DNA from: Porites lobata
Taxonomy: Eukaryota > Cnidaria > Anthozoa > Scleractinia > Poritidae
DNA: 64,000 nt
Assembly: GCA_942486035.1 (NCBI GenBank)
Contig: CALNXK010000006.1
Span: 3,354,501-3,418,500 of the forward strand
Direction of reading: 5' to 3'
Positions within the stretch are counted from its first letter, which is position 1. Each line of letters begins with the position of its first letter. Position numbers and translations under genes: made by a program. Under the pieces are notes generated by a model that saw nothing but the letters and a program-made list of their open reading frames with translations, did not search any database and had not been told where the DNA came from. Positions 10,811 through 22,429 of the stretch are shown here, one piece after another.

Positions 10811-13300
10811 AGGTAACTTATTCATGGTGTTCAGCTTCCGGTTTATTCAGCTTATTGCCAGTTGTAGGCAAAGTTCACGCGCACATTATCGCATTCTAAC
10901 TGGGTCGATTGTGAGGAAACTGTTATGTCAGTCATTGACTAAAAACCCCCGCGCGTTAAGCCTTTGTGCGACGGACGTCCCTTAGAAATATAAATTGCCC
11001 ACACTGATCACCAATTCTACTTGCAAAGTGTTGCTGATTGAGTTCTGTAATGTATTCTAGAGTGTAAATTTAGTACTAACCTCGCAGACAAGGATGCAAT
11101 GAGACATTTATTTTGCGTAGTTAGGCCTGCTATCCATTGGGCAACCATCCCTTTTATTTTCTTTCGATAGCCTGTCCATGCACTAACCTTTGGGTACAGA
11201 AACTAGCTGCCTCTCGCTGTACCAAAACTTGATAGTTTTGGCGTTCGATATTTTTAACGGGTGCTCACAAAACACCGGGACTGCATCGTGCGCCTTTGGC
11301 GCTTTGGTATCCTGCGAGCTTTGGCTCATCGCGTTTTGAAAGATGGAAATTTTGATATTCCCGCGAAAAAGAAGACCGATAAAACGCATCTTTCATTGAC
11401 TACGGTGAAACGCCCGCAAATGAAGGATGTTTTTAAAGAAACGGGAAAACTGATAAAAGTAAATATTTGTTTTGATCAAGTGAAATTAATGAGAAATAAC
11501 CATAAACTAGTTTTGTGTTTTTGTTTTTTAAAAGCGGTTTGTCTGGTACCAGATTTGTACAATTACTTTCAATCAAACATGGATCGGGTTTTGTTAATTA
11601 TGACAGAACGTAATTAAAAAGCATTATGTTGACAGCTACAAGGCACATGCTTGCCTTAAGCTGCGAGTATCCCGCCATGTTTTAAACAAAGGGCCTCTGA
11701 CAAAGCCGGCATTCTAATCCGCCACAAATATGTGAAGCACGCGTCTTTCAAAGTCGCCTAGTACTTAAAATCGGCGCTCTGGCCTGTTATGCTATTCAGG
11801 ACTACGTTCACCAGGGGTGGGCATTTGATTGTCTTTGTTGGCCCTGGGGTAGGGCATTTGACTGATCTTGTTCTCCCGGGAGGGGGGATGTTTGAATCTT
11901 TCTTCGCCCGACGTGGATATATTTGACTGCCGACTTGGGCGAAAAAGACTGATACCTAGCATCTGTTTCTCGCTGCCACGCTTCACGCATGCGCCGTACG
12001 GTTTGAAAAGATCAGGAAGTCATGGAGGCCACTGAGAACAAGCGAAGGCTGAGTGGATTTCACTTTTTTGTCTTCAAATTTCATTTCTTTGAGCGTTTTT
12101 TTGATCAATTGAACCTCTTAAAATACTGTGGTATCAAAGTAAACGAAAGTAAAGAAAAACCAAGTCGATTTTTGCAAGTACAATTGATTAGTGCGTACCC
12201 TATATAAAACAAGTAATTCATTGTCAGTTACCGTTTTGTTTCTGAACGAAATTAAAGAGACAAGTTGTAATTGATCGTGAACAGACACGATTGCTTAGTA
12301 CACTATATTTCTGTGTAGCAAATTTAAGTTAGAGAATATATTTACTCCGGAGTACATTTTTGCGGAAAAAAATGTTTGCGGTAATCACTATTTGCGGGAA
12401 CTTATTTTTGCCGATCGCTGGAAAAAATCGCAAAAATCAGAACCCGTAAAAATTTCGTGCCATACGGTATACTACTCCTAGAAGTGTCCACAAAGAAATA
12501 CTTCGTTTGTAACACCATTTTTTTAAATCTCTTTAATAAATTTAAGCAAATCCTTTGTTAAATAGTTGTTGTAATACTTGTGAACAAAGTCGTGTCTTGA
12601 CTTCAAAGCTGATACAACTTAATTACGGCTAATGAACTTAACTCCTTGTTCATACACGCGTCCACGTGTCTAAAGTATATATGTTCTACATAATGACTTA
12701 TGGTTAAGTCTTCTCTTTTCTTTATCGACCCCTCGTGGCCGGGTTAGCTAGAAAAACTCGAATTGACGTGATCATCAGTTAAATAAACGTCCAATTCTTC
12801 ATTGCTGATCTTTATGCTTTTTTTTTACCTAGCTGCTCGATCGACAGAAATGAAGTGTCATATGAATAATCGCCAGTTGTATTTTAATTTTTGTATTTTT
12901 TTGGTACAGTTTATATAACAGCAAAAAATTTGGAACGAGGCAAAGGTTCCTTTCAAAATTAGATTTAGAGCTGTCGTTCCTGGCATTATTAGCCTCACCA
13001 TAGGAAAGTAGGGAATCTGACCTTCGACTACTAACTGTTTTGCCTGCTAGTATAGTACAGGAAGGTGGCCACCACTAAATTACTTTTCATTGGGCTGCCT
13101 GTGGCAAAGCCAACTTGTCAGTTTGATTCTATCCATACACTGACATGAAGTGGAGTTTACAAGCAACCACAAAAAGTATGGATTTCATGTCCATCAAGAG
13201 GTTAGAATAAATAAATAAACCTTGTTGAATAACTTTGCTCAATACTTGACTCTGGTAAAAACTAAGAGTCAAATCGTAATTAACTTATCATACACGCGAG
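10811..13300. other. No gene seen; repeat-derived sequence
   Basis: I find no supported gene. There is a short fragment of the Penelope-associated repeat at 11792-11812, a repeated GGGCATTTGA(T/C)TG motif at about 11820-11865, and an A/T-rich MITE-like tract with many GCGAAAAA / TTTTTGC segments at 12350-12470. The 118-codon frame at 11261-11617 lies in what appears to be a dispersed repeat. Confidence 0.5.
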
Positions 13301-13345
13301 ATTGTTATCTAACACTAAGGACGTATTAGTGACTGTTTTAAAATG

Positions 13346-13901
13346 TCAACCGAGCGTAAGTGATTCTCTTCTGTTGTCTTTTATGAACGTATTAGAGTTC
13401 ACTTGGATATCAATCCCAGAATCCCCATCGCCCCCACCGCTAAGGGAAATTGGATGTTCCCTCATTGGTGCCACAGACGAGGAATTATGGGAAGAAAAAC
13501 TCATGCTCTTAATACTTGTGCCCAAGTTGCTGCTTCTGAACATCTCTATGACGCGATTTTTCGTCGTAAACAAACGCCAAGCGTCTTGGAAGTCTTTCTT
13601 GATAATTCCATGCAGCAGAAAAATGAACAGGCCCTGGAACGAGCACGTGATTGTAAAGAGGTAGTGTAAGACCAACGTTCCGACAGTTGCCGCTAAACCA
13701 GCGAACAGCCAGTTTAGGCCAAGAAGGACAAATACCGATACTGTGGCCCGGAAGTGAGATAAACGATTGGCCTTTTCGCACATGTGTGGAATGTTGTAAA
13801 TCTCTTTCATCACCACCAGAAATATAATGATGTTGACTGACATGAGGAGAAGGACTGGGGCGAGAAAGGCACCGTAGAACGCATCGGCGTCCATCCAACA
13901 T
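13346..13901 (-). CDS. Receptor exon 9: TM5-TM7, C-tail and stop
   Basis: Acceptor CTACTTTTCAG at 13902-13912. It codes Cys-Trp of ECL2, then TM5, TM6 with GLNWLF and TM7 with QGLFIFLLHG. A cytoplasmic tail rich in Ser and containing a glycine run (SGGGDGDSG) ends at TGA 13346-13348. The tail could carry phosphorylation sites. Confidence 0.92.
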
Positions 13902-14223
13902 CTGAAAAGTAGGCGTAGTAACCGTTATTATTTGAGAGACATAAATTACTATCCTGACGTAAAAAACATATTTATGGTCGAACTCGATCATGTTCATCAG
14001 TGAAATATTAAATGTCTTAGGCTGAGCAATAAATATTTAATTAGGCTAGCAAAATTAGCGTTTAAATCGTTTTAAGGATGCTTTTGTGAATAGATGCTTT
14101 TTCTCTAATTTTTAAATGGTAACTATTTATTATTTACTTTAACTTGTTGATGGCCATCAGTTGTAAACTCGGCATGTTTGTTCATGTATTTTTCTCATAG
14201 TACGACTATATTATTATTACTGC

Positions 14224-14263
<40 letters not shown>

Positions 14264-17200
14264 GTACTTAATGTAATAAACGCAGATACACTAGACTGAC
14301 TTCGTTTTAAAGCAAAAATTATGTGCGTGCCCCTTCTCCGAGAGTCTGTGCTTGTAGTCTATATAACTTACAGTGTTTCGTTGTTTTTTTTGTCCATGAC
14401 ATGAAAGCCGTAGGAATCAGGCTCGGCCAGCACGGTTATCACTACAACTATTGCTGGAATGACTGCGAGAGAAATAAGATTTAAAATTAAAACTTATATA
14501 TATAACGTAATATAGTATACGAAACCATTCCGTGGCAACGGCCATAGCGCGGTAATACTAATGATCTTTAACATAATGAGAAAAAATCGGATATTCATGA
14601 CTTTTTTTTAATCCTAAGCAGTCTCAAGTTATTCGCCAAGCATTTTAAAATTTATCGAAACTTGATTCTTGATTCCCATCTTTGCAAAAGTGGAGTCGTT
14701 TGACGCACCTTTTTTATTTTTATTTCAACACACTAAAACGTGTTTGTTAGCTACGTTCTTCTTTATCTGTTTATACGCTTAACGAATAACAAGCTAAGAT
14801 GAAGTATAACTTTAATGTATTTATTCTGCACGATGAATTTCGCGTTCATGAGAGCCACTGATCGTTTAGAATTCCACTTGCAAGATTAGTAACTACAACT
14901 TTTGAAAGAATTTTAACTTACTCCAACCTACAACTCCAGCCCTGCACATGAACTCATTCTGTGAAATAAGTGTCGTATCAAACACTTTAACGAGGTCTTG
15001 ATACAGGTTATAAGCCTCAATGCTCATCCAGACAATGGATGAAAGCAGGAAATAGTGCAGCAGCGAGGCTATAGCTTTGCAGACGTCCAATGAGTCAGAG
15101 TCTGTTATGCCATTGATTCCAAACGTGAACAACAAGATGGCTGCCAGCAAGGACATACTCAAGTAGATCAGAATCTGATTTTGCCGAAGACGGCGAAGTT
15201 TCCTGAGAGAGAAATAATCCCGCAATTAAATCTCCACCTTATGAAGTGTTTTTCTCTCTATTGCAAAAAAAACGTTTTTGTATAATAAATAGGGTCATGC
15301 ATGTGCAAACAAGATGCATGGCCGCCGTTTTGTTGTTGTGGATACCATGGGCGTTGAGATTGGTCATTTCGTTAACTATGATCTTAGTACGGTGGTATGA
15401 GCTTGTATCATGATTTTTTTCTTTGTTGTGACCACCACGCATGGTGCACAATAACAATTGTAATCCTGCCCGAAAAACCACCTCAACCGACAATGCTAGT
15501 AGGTTCCTTGCTCCTCAAAGGGTTATAAGTTACCAACACACTAAACCTAGAAAACAGATCGGTTCACTAAACTGTATACCTAGATAGGCAGACGGTCAAA
15601 ATCAACAGAGTGAGCCCCAAAGCGGACAGAGTACATCCCACATAAGATATAGCGGAGAGAGCTTGCTTGTGTTTGTCTGGTATATCACCCAATTTGCGTA
15701 GAATTTTATGAGGGGTGAAGTGGATCGGCTGTAAGATTTCTAGATAGTTCGTAACTGCGGAGGCAGGGATTTTCTGCAAAAAAGTTTTAACATGAATTAA
15801 TATGAATTAATTGATTACTAGTTTATTGATTACAATCGATTTGTAGTTTAATGGCAACTCTGCACTGAGTTTTCATCCCACGAGATCAGAGCAAAAACAA
15901 TTGTCTATGCGCTGCATAATCTCGTACCCAGATCTCACTCTGTTTTACCCTTGGCCGTGGGAGATCTGAGTACGAGATTATGCGCTGCATCCAGCTTCGT
16001 GACATTTTAGATGCGTTAAAGGAGAATTCCGAATCAGATTCCTGAATTCAAGAATTGCATCGTAAGAGTAGAAAAAAAAGAACTTTGAAAACGCATTAGA
16101 TACTAAAAATAGGACGATGATTCTGAGAAATCTTTAAGATCATTCTGAATTTAGCATTTCACAAACTGAGCGAATTAATAATAACATTCGTTATAATATT
16201 AGTGACTAATGATTAACGTGCTACCCACCTCAAAATGTAGTGATGTGCTGTTTAAAAGCACACTTGGGTATAACTGAAAATGTTTCACGGATCTTAGATA
16301 ATGCCAGAAGGCGCGATTTATCAGCACTTCCAGACCGTGGAGATTTCTGGATGGATCAGAAACATTGAAGTCAAGCCGTATCACCGTAACGAAATAAATA
16401 CCTCTGAAAAGAAAAACAGGACACATGAAATTGGTTTTATCCGGAATTTGAATGTTTTTTGTTCCAACCATGATTTAAGATCTTAGGGTTGAGAAATGAT
16501 TCAATGGAATTTCAGTGTAAACAGCTTTCCTCTCTGGTCGGAAGGACTCAATTTTAAATTCGCGATCCGTAACTGTGAAAAACGTCGTCTACTTTTTGCA
16601 GCTCTTCCAGATATTGATCTGGCTAAAATTGTTTTGTTTAATTGTTTGTTGTTTTTTTCACTGGGGTAAAGGAGGAGATCTATAGCGGGCAAAACAGACT
16701 CGTACCCAGTCGCTATTTACATGTGTTTTTGGGGTGAGCGACTGGGTAAGAGTCTGCGGCAAAAGATATCTCCCAACATGCCCTTTCGTGTGCGCGCAGC
16801 CAATCAGAACACAGGAGTCAATTCAGGGCTCGTGGAAAAAGCCATTCAATGAGGTCACGGAGTCATATTTAACAGTTAATGAATGAGGCTGAGTATCTTA
16901 TGAAGAATTGTAGAGATCGAGGAGGATGTTACCCGTCAAGGCCGTAGGCTGAGGCGGATAACACCCTCCGAGATCTCCATAATTCTTCATATGATACGAA
17001 AGCTGAATTCAATAACTGTTTTATTATTCATTCAAAATAATCCCTAGTTTAAAAACATAGCTAAAACATGCTTACCTCCATCGATCCATCGATGTTCAGT
17101 TCATCTTCGATAATGTACGTTTAGGTTTGTCCATCTCCGCAGATATTCTCCAAATAGCAGATGTCGCCCTTCGAGTTGTCTTCTTGCTGTTCTTGCCATG

Positions 17201-19348
17201 TTTTTAGCTATTTTTTCGCCTAGTTCTTACTCTTGAAACGAGTGAAACGTCCGCCATTTTTTCAAGTTCACAACCAAAACAACTCAACTTCGTCCCCAGG
17301 TCGTCTCGGTTAACGGTGCCTTAACCTTCGAAAACGCTGCATTTTTGACGTCATTTCCTCGTTAAAGTCAAAATTCTTCCAAATTTGGTCATCAGTCACT
17401 GGTTGTGGTGAATTAAAGGTGTGCTTTTAGCCAATCAGAATCGGGGAAATATTTTGAATGAATAATAATAATTGATACTCACTTACGTTTCTTCTTTTTG
17501 TGTTTCGGTATTGATAACTATCTTCTTTGTTGAGTTTATCTCCGGTCCACCATGAGAAGGTGCTCTATAAATAACCAAACAGAAAAGTTCAAAATTTCGT
17601 CTGATCTTCGTTTTTGCTTTAGTTTTGTTTTTTGTTAACTCTTCGCCAACTGCACAATTATGTGTATGTATGGAATGGTTTTCTGTAATTCCTTTTACAA
17701 TTTTGTTTACAATATAGTTATGTATCCTTTGTTACATTTAGATTTAGTTTTCAGACATTTCCAAACGCACGAGCGCAAAAACAAATTGCGACTGTGTAAT
17801 AACTAGAAATATCCTAGAATACCTCTTTTGATTATTCTTTTGTCTTAATCATAATTGCCCTCGAAGTCTATAAGCAACACTGAAAACCTTTAAAATAATG
17901 ATAATAAAAAAATACTAATTAAGCTTTGCTCTTTTGGCATACTTCTATTTCACTTTTTTTTCACCTAAAGAAAACTCCCTCAGAATTCTGATGAAGCAAG
18001 GTAGACTTAACTCTCCCAAATACTTTGACTTTTGACGCAAAGAAATTGAACATCTTCCAGAACTGCAATAAATTAAGACGAGAAAAAAAATATCAATAAT
18101 GAAAATTATGTAAGACATCTAGCTTCATGTTGTACTAAAGACCAAAAGAAAGAAGTCTATATGTTTTTTGTAGTCTTTTTTTTATGATTAGGACTATGTT
18201 CAAATTGGAAATGAAAAAAACTCTCCATTCAGCATTGTTTTGTCTCCGTTTGGGTGTAAGTGTGCTCGGTGACCGAAAAGAAACATCTCTCTAAATTTCC
18301 AGCTTAATTTCATGTCTGTCTTTGGTCAAGAGCCCCAAGCCTTTATCGTTAGTGCGCTTGTGCAGTTGCCCGTTTTATTAAATAAGGATAAGGTCCATAA
18401 CATGATTAAACAGCAAGCAATGAATCATTCTGAGCTGTGATATGTTTCGTGTCTGCTTATAGTTTAAGCTGAAACCAACGCAAATGACAGGCGAGGCGCT
18501 CTTCTTGCTCTTCGTCGCCAACTCATCTTTTTGTTAACTTGTAAACGATTTCCACTCAAGCCTGAAACAATTAACTTCTTTAAAAGTTTTATTCCTCTGG
18601 TAAAATCTGGTTTGAAAATTGCCATTACGGGATTCACCATGGCTAACATGGCTTAAACGCTTATCAATTCATTTACTCACATTTCTCATCCATGCCTGGC
18701 TTTATCGTCAGAAGAATTTCCTTGCTCTAGTAAATTCTTAGGCTCAGAAATTTGGCATGGGCTTTATTCGGGGTCAATTTCTCCCCCAGGGGTTTTTTTT
18801 TGGGGGGTGGGGGGGAGGGGTTGGGGGTTCTTTGAAGCCCTGTGATATTTTTGGGTTTTGATTTTTGCTTCCATTCGCTCAGCGTATTCCCGTCACATGG
18901 AATTGGCAGAAACCACGGGTTTTGATATGGAGTTCTAGTTAGTTGACTTTAAAAGTATAATTTGCAACTCACCCCTTCTTTGACGTCATCAGCAAGTTGT
19001 TTGCATGTTTCGCAATCTTTTTTAAAGTATTCTTCAGTGTAGTTATGGTTCAGAATCACCCCAGAAGCATGATAATGGAGTGTTACGTTTTCTCCTGTGG
19101 TATAACCTATTATAGAATCAGTTTAAAATGAATTATACACTGGTCAAAAAAGAATCTAAAATTCTTATCTCTCTAACAAGGCAATTTGAGTGTACCAGAA
19201 ATTGGAAAGGAAATTCGACTTTTTTCCAGGGCGGGGACGTTTTGAATTGTTACTGTCACGTCATTATGTATACGTTGTAATTAATCTCACCTGTTAAAAC
19301 CCCAAATATTATCATAAACAGAAGGCCTCGATGTCCATTTAACTCCAT
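13346..19348 (-). CDS. Adhesion-type (class B2-like) seven-transmembrane receptor, 9 coding exons, GPS not found
   Basis: Exons joined on the minus strand: 19348-19291, 19106-18973, 18062-17965, 17564-17487, 16403-16229, 15773-15580, 15202-14922, 14462-14372, 13901-13346. Every junction is GT-AG and every phase matches, giving 1665 nt and 554 residues. Residues 1-20 are a hydrophobic signal peptide. Residues 21-218 form a short ectodomain with five N-X-S/T sites and a CETC pair. TM1 is about 219-243, TM2 255-275, TM3 287-313, TM4 334-355, TM5 378-401, TM6 421-442 and TM7 446-468, followed by an 85-residue Ser-rich tail. Hallmarks of the adhesion/class B fold are ISYVGC in TM1, Cys287 with LLHYFLLSSIVWMSIEAYNLY-type TM3, VGW in TM4, the ECL2 Cys-Trp (371-372), LLGLNWLF in TM6 and FQGLFIFLLHG in TM7. 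The ectodomain is too short for a full GAIN domain, and no Cys/Trp GPS with an HLT stachel is visible in the exons or in intron 5. It is presumably a plasma-membrane receptor with unknown ligand. Extra cassette exons or an upstream 5' exon cannot be excluded. Confidence 0.88.
14209..14263. repeat. (ATT)n microsatellite in receptor intron 8
   Basis: About 17 ATT/TTA trinucleotides, with one interruption (ACTGCT) near 14220. Confidence 0.95.
14372..14462 (-). CDS. Receptor exon 8: TM4 and ECL2
   Basis: Acceptor TTTCTCTCGCAG, donor ACACT|GTAAGT. It codes IPAIVVVITVLA (TM4) and the second extracellular loop with an NET glycosylation site immediately before the conserved Cys-Trp supplied by the next exon. 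Confidence 0.85.
14922..15202 (-). CDS. Receptor exon 7: TM2, TM3 and start of TM4
   Basis: Acceptor TTTCTCTCTCAG, donor TTGGA|GTAAGT. It contains RRLRQNQILIYLSMSLLAA (ICL1/TM2), the conserved TM3 Cys287 and WMSIEAYNLY, and the VVGW that opens TM4. It is the strongest evidence for the receptor class. Confidence 0.92.
15580..15773 (-). CDS. Receptor exon 6: stalk and TM1
   Basis: Acceptor TTTTTTGCAG, donor TCTAG|GTATAC. The stalk (KIPASAVTNYLEIL and on) runs into TM1, which contains ISYVGCTLSALGLTLLIL, the usual start of an adhesion GPCR 7TM. It ends in phase 2, the split codon giving Arg246. Confidence 0.87.
15907..15990. repeat. Inverted repeat, 30-bp arms, in receptor intron 5
   Basis: The left arm (ATGCGCTGCATAATCTCG and on) and the right arm ending ATTATGCGCTGCAT are nearly perfect reverse complements around a 24-base loop. 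It resembles a short foldback MITE. Confidence 0.8.
16229..16403 (-). CDS. Receptor exon 5: membrane-proximal ectodomain
   Basis: Acceptor TTTTTCTTTTCAG, donor TTTGAG|GTGGGT, leaving phase 0. It codes 58 residues with NVS and NST sites and beta-like hydrophobic alternation (IYFVTVIRLDFNVSD). This is the place where a GAIN domain would be expected, but the GPS cysteines and tryptophan are absent. Confidence 0.8.
16696..16755. repeat. Hairpin-forming inverted repeat, 19-bp arms
   Basis: AGACTCGTACCCAGTCGCT at 16696-16714 is complementary, with one mismatch, to 16737-16755. The GACTCGT..CCAGTCGC sequence also echoes a motif at about 2945 in the duplicated block. Confidence 0.75.
16895..17005. 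repeat. Foldback repeat
   Basis: TATCTTATGAAGAATTGTAGAGATCG at the left is mirrored by GAGATCTCCATAATTCTTCATATGATA at the right, with an inner GATGTTACCCG / GGATAACACC pairing. It is a cruciform-capable element with no coding content. Confidence 0.65.
17021..17472. mobile_element. TIR element, ~450 bp, in receptor intron 4
   Basis: The left end TATTATTCATTCAAAATA is inverted at the right end as TATTTTGAATGAATAATA. The interior is related to 59040-59790 (shared CTTGCTGTTCTTGC, GTGAAACGAGTGAAA-type, CGTCCCCAGGTC and TTAGCCAATCAGAA segments). This copy lacks the GGGGCACCCAACG MITE that sits inside the 59-kb copy. Confidence 0.6.
17487..17564 (-). CDS. Receptor exon 4
   Basis: Acceptor GGTTATTTATAG, donor GAAAC|GTAAGT. 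It codes a hydrophilic linker with one NST site and ends in phase 2. The TTATAG acceptor has a weak pyrimidine tract, but phase and donor fit exactly. Confidence 0.75.
17965..18062 (-). CDS. Receptor exon 3
   Basis: Acceptor TTTATTGCAG, donor TTTAG|GTGAAA, entering phase 0 and leaving phase 2. It codes a basic and aromatic stretch beginning FWKMFNFFASKVKVFGR. The sequence is open only in the frame demanded by its neighbours. Confidence 0.78.
18776..18838 (+). other. G-rich tract in receptor intron 2
   Basis: A run of T8 followed by GGGGGGTGGGGGGGAGGGGTTGGGGG. Four or more G runs with short loops could form a G-quadruplex, on the strand opposite to the receptor transcript. Confidence 0.6.
18973..19106 (-). 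CDS. Receptor exon 2: N-terminal ectodomain
   Basis: Acceptor CTATAATAG, donor GGG|GTGAGT, entering in phase 1 and leaving in phase 0. It codes 44 residues with two glycosylation sites (NVT, NYT) and the two close cysteines DCETCK, which could form a tight disulfide. No known ectodomain module is recognised. Confidence 0.8.
19291..19348 (-). CDS. Receptor exon 1: start codon and signal peptide
   Basis: It starts ATGGAGTTAAATGG at 19348 and codes a typical signal peptide (core GLLFMIIFGVLTG), ending in phase 1 at ACAG|GTGAG. A good acceptor (TTCTTTTTTGTAG) lies only 18 bases upstream of the ATG, with the frame open up to it. An untranslated, or less likely coding, upstream exon therefore probably exists. 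The signal peptide directly after this Met supports the chosen start. Confidence 0.8.
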
Positions 19349-19372
19349 CCTTGGGTTTAACAACTTCTACAA

Positions 19373-21116
19373 AAAAGAAGAATTTGTTAACAACTATATA
19401 GATCGTTTCCACGTGCTGACGTCACGGTGAAGTTATTGGTGTACAATCAAACGAAACGGTGGCTATATTGGTGTGCAGGAAAAAAATCCTGTAGGAATTG
19501 AACTCTTTTTTCATGTAAAAATCTTTTCTTACTCAAAGAAATTTGCTTAGCTGATGAACACGTAAGTGAAAGCGATGCATATAGCTAAAGTCTTGATCGT
19601 TGCAAAAAGCGATGGTAGTTCAAGTGCGGTTATGGCCTGAGATATCCTTCGGAGGAACTTTTAGGCGTTGTTACGTTTTCGGATTTCGGGTTCGATTGCA
19701 AATCCGAAATCCGGATTTTAAAATCTAAATCCAGATTTGCCAATCGAACGAACCCTAGTTGTCTTAAAAAATTACTAAGCATATTAAGCTTCTGTCTTAC
19801 GTAGTGAACAAAATGTATCTCGTTAATTTAGATCATAGGATAAGCATGTTTTGCAAACCTTGCTGCTCGTGATTTGCATCATCTTAAATATCAAGACCGT
19901 TACGGTCAGGGAAGACTAAGCGATTATACATTTTATGGTAGACTAGGAAACTGTCTGTTCATCTTGATGAACCTAGCCCCTGGAGTAGATGAAATTTCAA
20001 ATCTTAATCGCTTAGATTACTAGGAGACCCCAAAAACAAAATGAAGCAAAGATCTTATAAACCAGTCTCTCGTTAAATTAAGGGTAATTATATACTTACG
20101 TCGCAGTGTGCACTATTAGCAAATTCAGTGCAAAGATCGTCAGCAACCTTTTTTTTATAAGCTCAGATCATTAACAGAAATCATAAAGTAGTTGTGCTGG
20201 GTGCCTAACGATAATCTGTTGCCTCTACCCGTCACAAATATAACATCCTGCTCTTAAAATGTTGACAAACAAATTTCAGAAAAACGCTATTTCTGTAATA
20301 AAAATTTTAAAATATTAAGCATTGCATATTATTATGATAGCTGTTGCATGTTCGTAGATCTCAGCCCTTGCTTCAACCATAACCACAGCTGTAACCATTC
20401 AGATTTAAGTCTGATGTTTAATTTTTTTTTTAGCCTTGGGATTCAGGATGAGAACAGTTTTTAAAAGTTGCTATATTTAGCCGAGAACACTGTTAATGTA
20501 ACCGTACAATATAAATACTGAGCAATTCTGATTAACATTTTATGATCAGTGCAGATCACACACAAGTGTTAAAATGTCAGGCGGAAGGCTGTTTGACGTT
20601 TTAGAGAATGATAACGAATTAAAATTATCTGACGGTGGCCTAGAAAGATTCAAGGATCTTCATATTCGAAATTAAAAATATTAACTGTTGTTATTTTAAA
20701 ATGAAGGAGTCTCGAAGATAAGGTGCATTTTTTTAAATGCCGGGTTTCCTCACAAAGGGACACGTACGTTGTAATTGGGAAGTCAGCAATTTGAATCCAG
20801 ATCTCCTTTCATAATATCAAACCCTAGAATGCACGCCAGTTGTCCTATGATACAAATTCTCATGATTTTTATTTTATTTCATTTTTTTCTGACAACAGAA
20901 CCAAACCTTATGACAAGTTCAACATCACTAACAAAGGTTGATGCTTGTACGAAATATATTTTTTATTGCTGGCGTTAAATTGAAAACGTGATCCGCAAAA
21001 TCTGTATCTTTAAATTCTAAAACGGCGGAAAGGTTACTTTTTAGACCAAGGTTCCTAAAATGTTATCGGCCCTGTTTGTTAAAGAAAAAATTAATTTTAG
21101 TCAGACTTCTGAGTGC
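19373..21116. other. No gene seen upstream of receptor
   Basis: AT-rich sequence containing a small inverted repeat (GGGTTCGATTGCAAATC.. GATTTGCCAATCGAACGAACCC-like) at about 19687-19755. The receptor promoter and any 5' untranslated exon presumably lie here, but I cannot pick out a core promoter. Confidence 0.4.
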
Positions 21117-21290
21117 CTGGTCAGATCGGCATCAAAAATTTTCTCGGATGTTCTAACGTCGACGACGTTCCAGAGAAGAAAGGAATGGATTTGTGAAAAA
21201 ATTAATTTTCAATTTTGACTACAGTTTATGCTATGTCAACACACATTTTACAAAAAACCGAAAAATTAACTTTCAATTTTGCCTATGTCA
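21117..21290 (+). repeat. Diverged partial copy of the 1-444 element
   Basis: It shares GCCTGGTCA, GCATCAAAAATT, a 36-base identical stretch beginning GTCGACGACGTTCCAG, and ACTACAGTTTATGCT with 195-415, in the same order with deletions. It lies just left of copy 2 of the 4.5-kb block, as the full copy lies near copy 1. Confidence 0.65.
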
Positions 21291-22208
21291 ACACACAAAA
21301 AACTCGGCCGATTGCGCTTTTCGCTGAGTGCGTTTTTTTCAAATTTTAAGTATCTTCGATAACTATATATAAGTGATCGGTCATACGGTTATGCAGATAT
21401 GGCATTTATACTAAGCGCTTTGGGAAAAGTTAAATGTAGAAAAAAAAATACAATGAATAACTACCTAACTTCTCAGTATAAAAGAGAAAACAAAGTGATT
21501 ACAATATATTACCAAAAATTACCTTTTCAGATCAGTTTTGATAATTTACTCTGCCCAGATGAACTTTTGTAACGCACAAAATCAGTATTTTTTTTGTGAC
21601 ATTCTTGTTAGTTAGCCACAAGTTACAGGATGTAATCTTAAAATACTCCTGAACGATGATGGATATGGGAGGAGTGGCAGCAAAATACATGCAGGAATTG
21701 AAGCTACATGACAACAGCTCTGAACTGGCATCTGCACACTCTTTATTGTTCACCTGTTCATGGGCAAACGAAACTTTTGAAATGTCATTCAAAATACAAA
21801 ATGTAATGATGTCAGTAGCTTTTCACACTCTTGACCTGAAAATATTACGAAACATACTCAAACCGTCCGAACCAAAATTATAATAGTTGCAATATAATAC
21901 AAAAATCTCATGGACATTTCCGAGAGGACATTCCAAGCAAATTTTAGGGTTTAATGGCTCTACTTTTTTTTCTTTTTTTTACCTTATAACAGATAGTAAA
22001 ACATCTCTACAGCTTACTGATAAAAACGTGCTCATTTCAAATTTTGTTTACTTTTTCTTGAGTTCTTCATTCGGTCTAACGCCAGCCAAAATAATGGACA
22101 TTTTTGCAGTAAGGCATATATATAAACGTAATCACGTGAACTATTGTGAACATGTAGGAAATTTAGTTATTGCGTTATTAGATTTCTATTTTGAAATATC
22201 GATAGACT

Positions 22209-22429
22209 AATGAGGGGAATCCAACACAGTCTTGGATTCTGGATTCCACGCCGTGGATTCCAGATTTCAGGTATGGGATCTCACTATTTTTCAGTACAAT
22301 TTGGATTCTGGATTCCAATCGTTAGTGGGATTCCGGATTCCTTAAGCTGTATTCCGGATTCCAAAGCCCAGGATTCCGAATTCCGCAAGCAAAAAATTTT
22401 CCGGATTCCGGAATCCCTCAAATGAGGGC
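22209..22429 (+). repeat. GATTCC-rich dispersed element, copy b
   Basis: Counterpart of 2205-2425 inside block copy 2, with a few substitutions, some of which make GGATTCC/TTCCGG units more regular. Confidence 0.8.

Noticed and set aside
11261..11617. 118-codon frame on the plus strand
   Set aside because: The opposite strand is equally open and the sequence resembles a dispersed repeat; no domain is visible.
13509..13997. 162-codon minus-strand frame overlapping receptor exon 9
   Set aside because: It is a shifted frame over the well-supported TM5-TM7 exon and crosses its splice acceptor.
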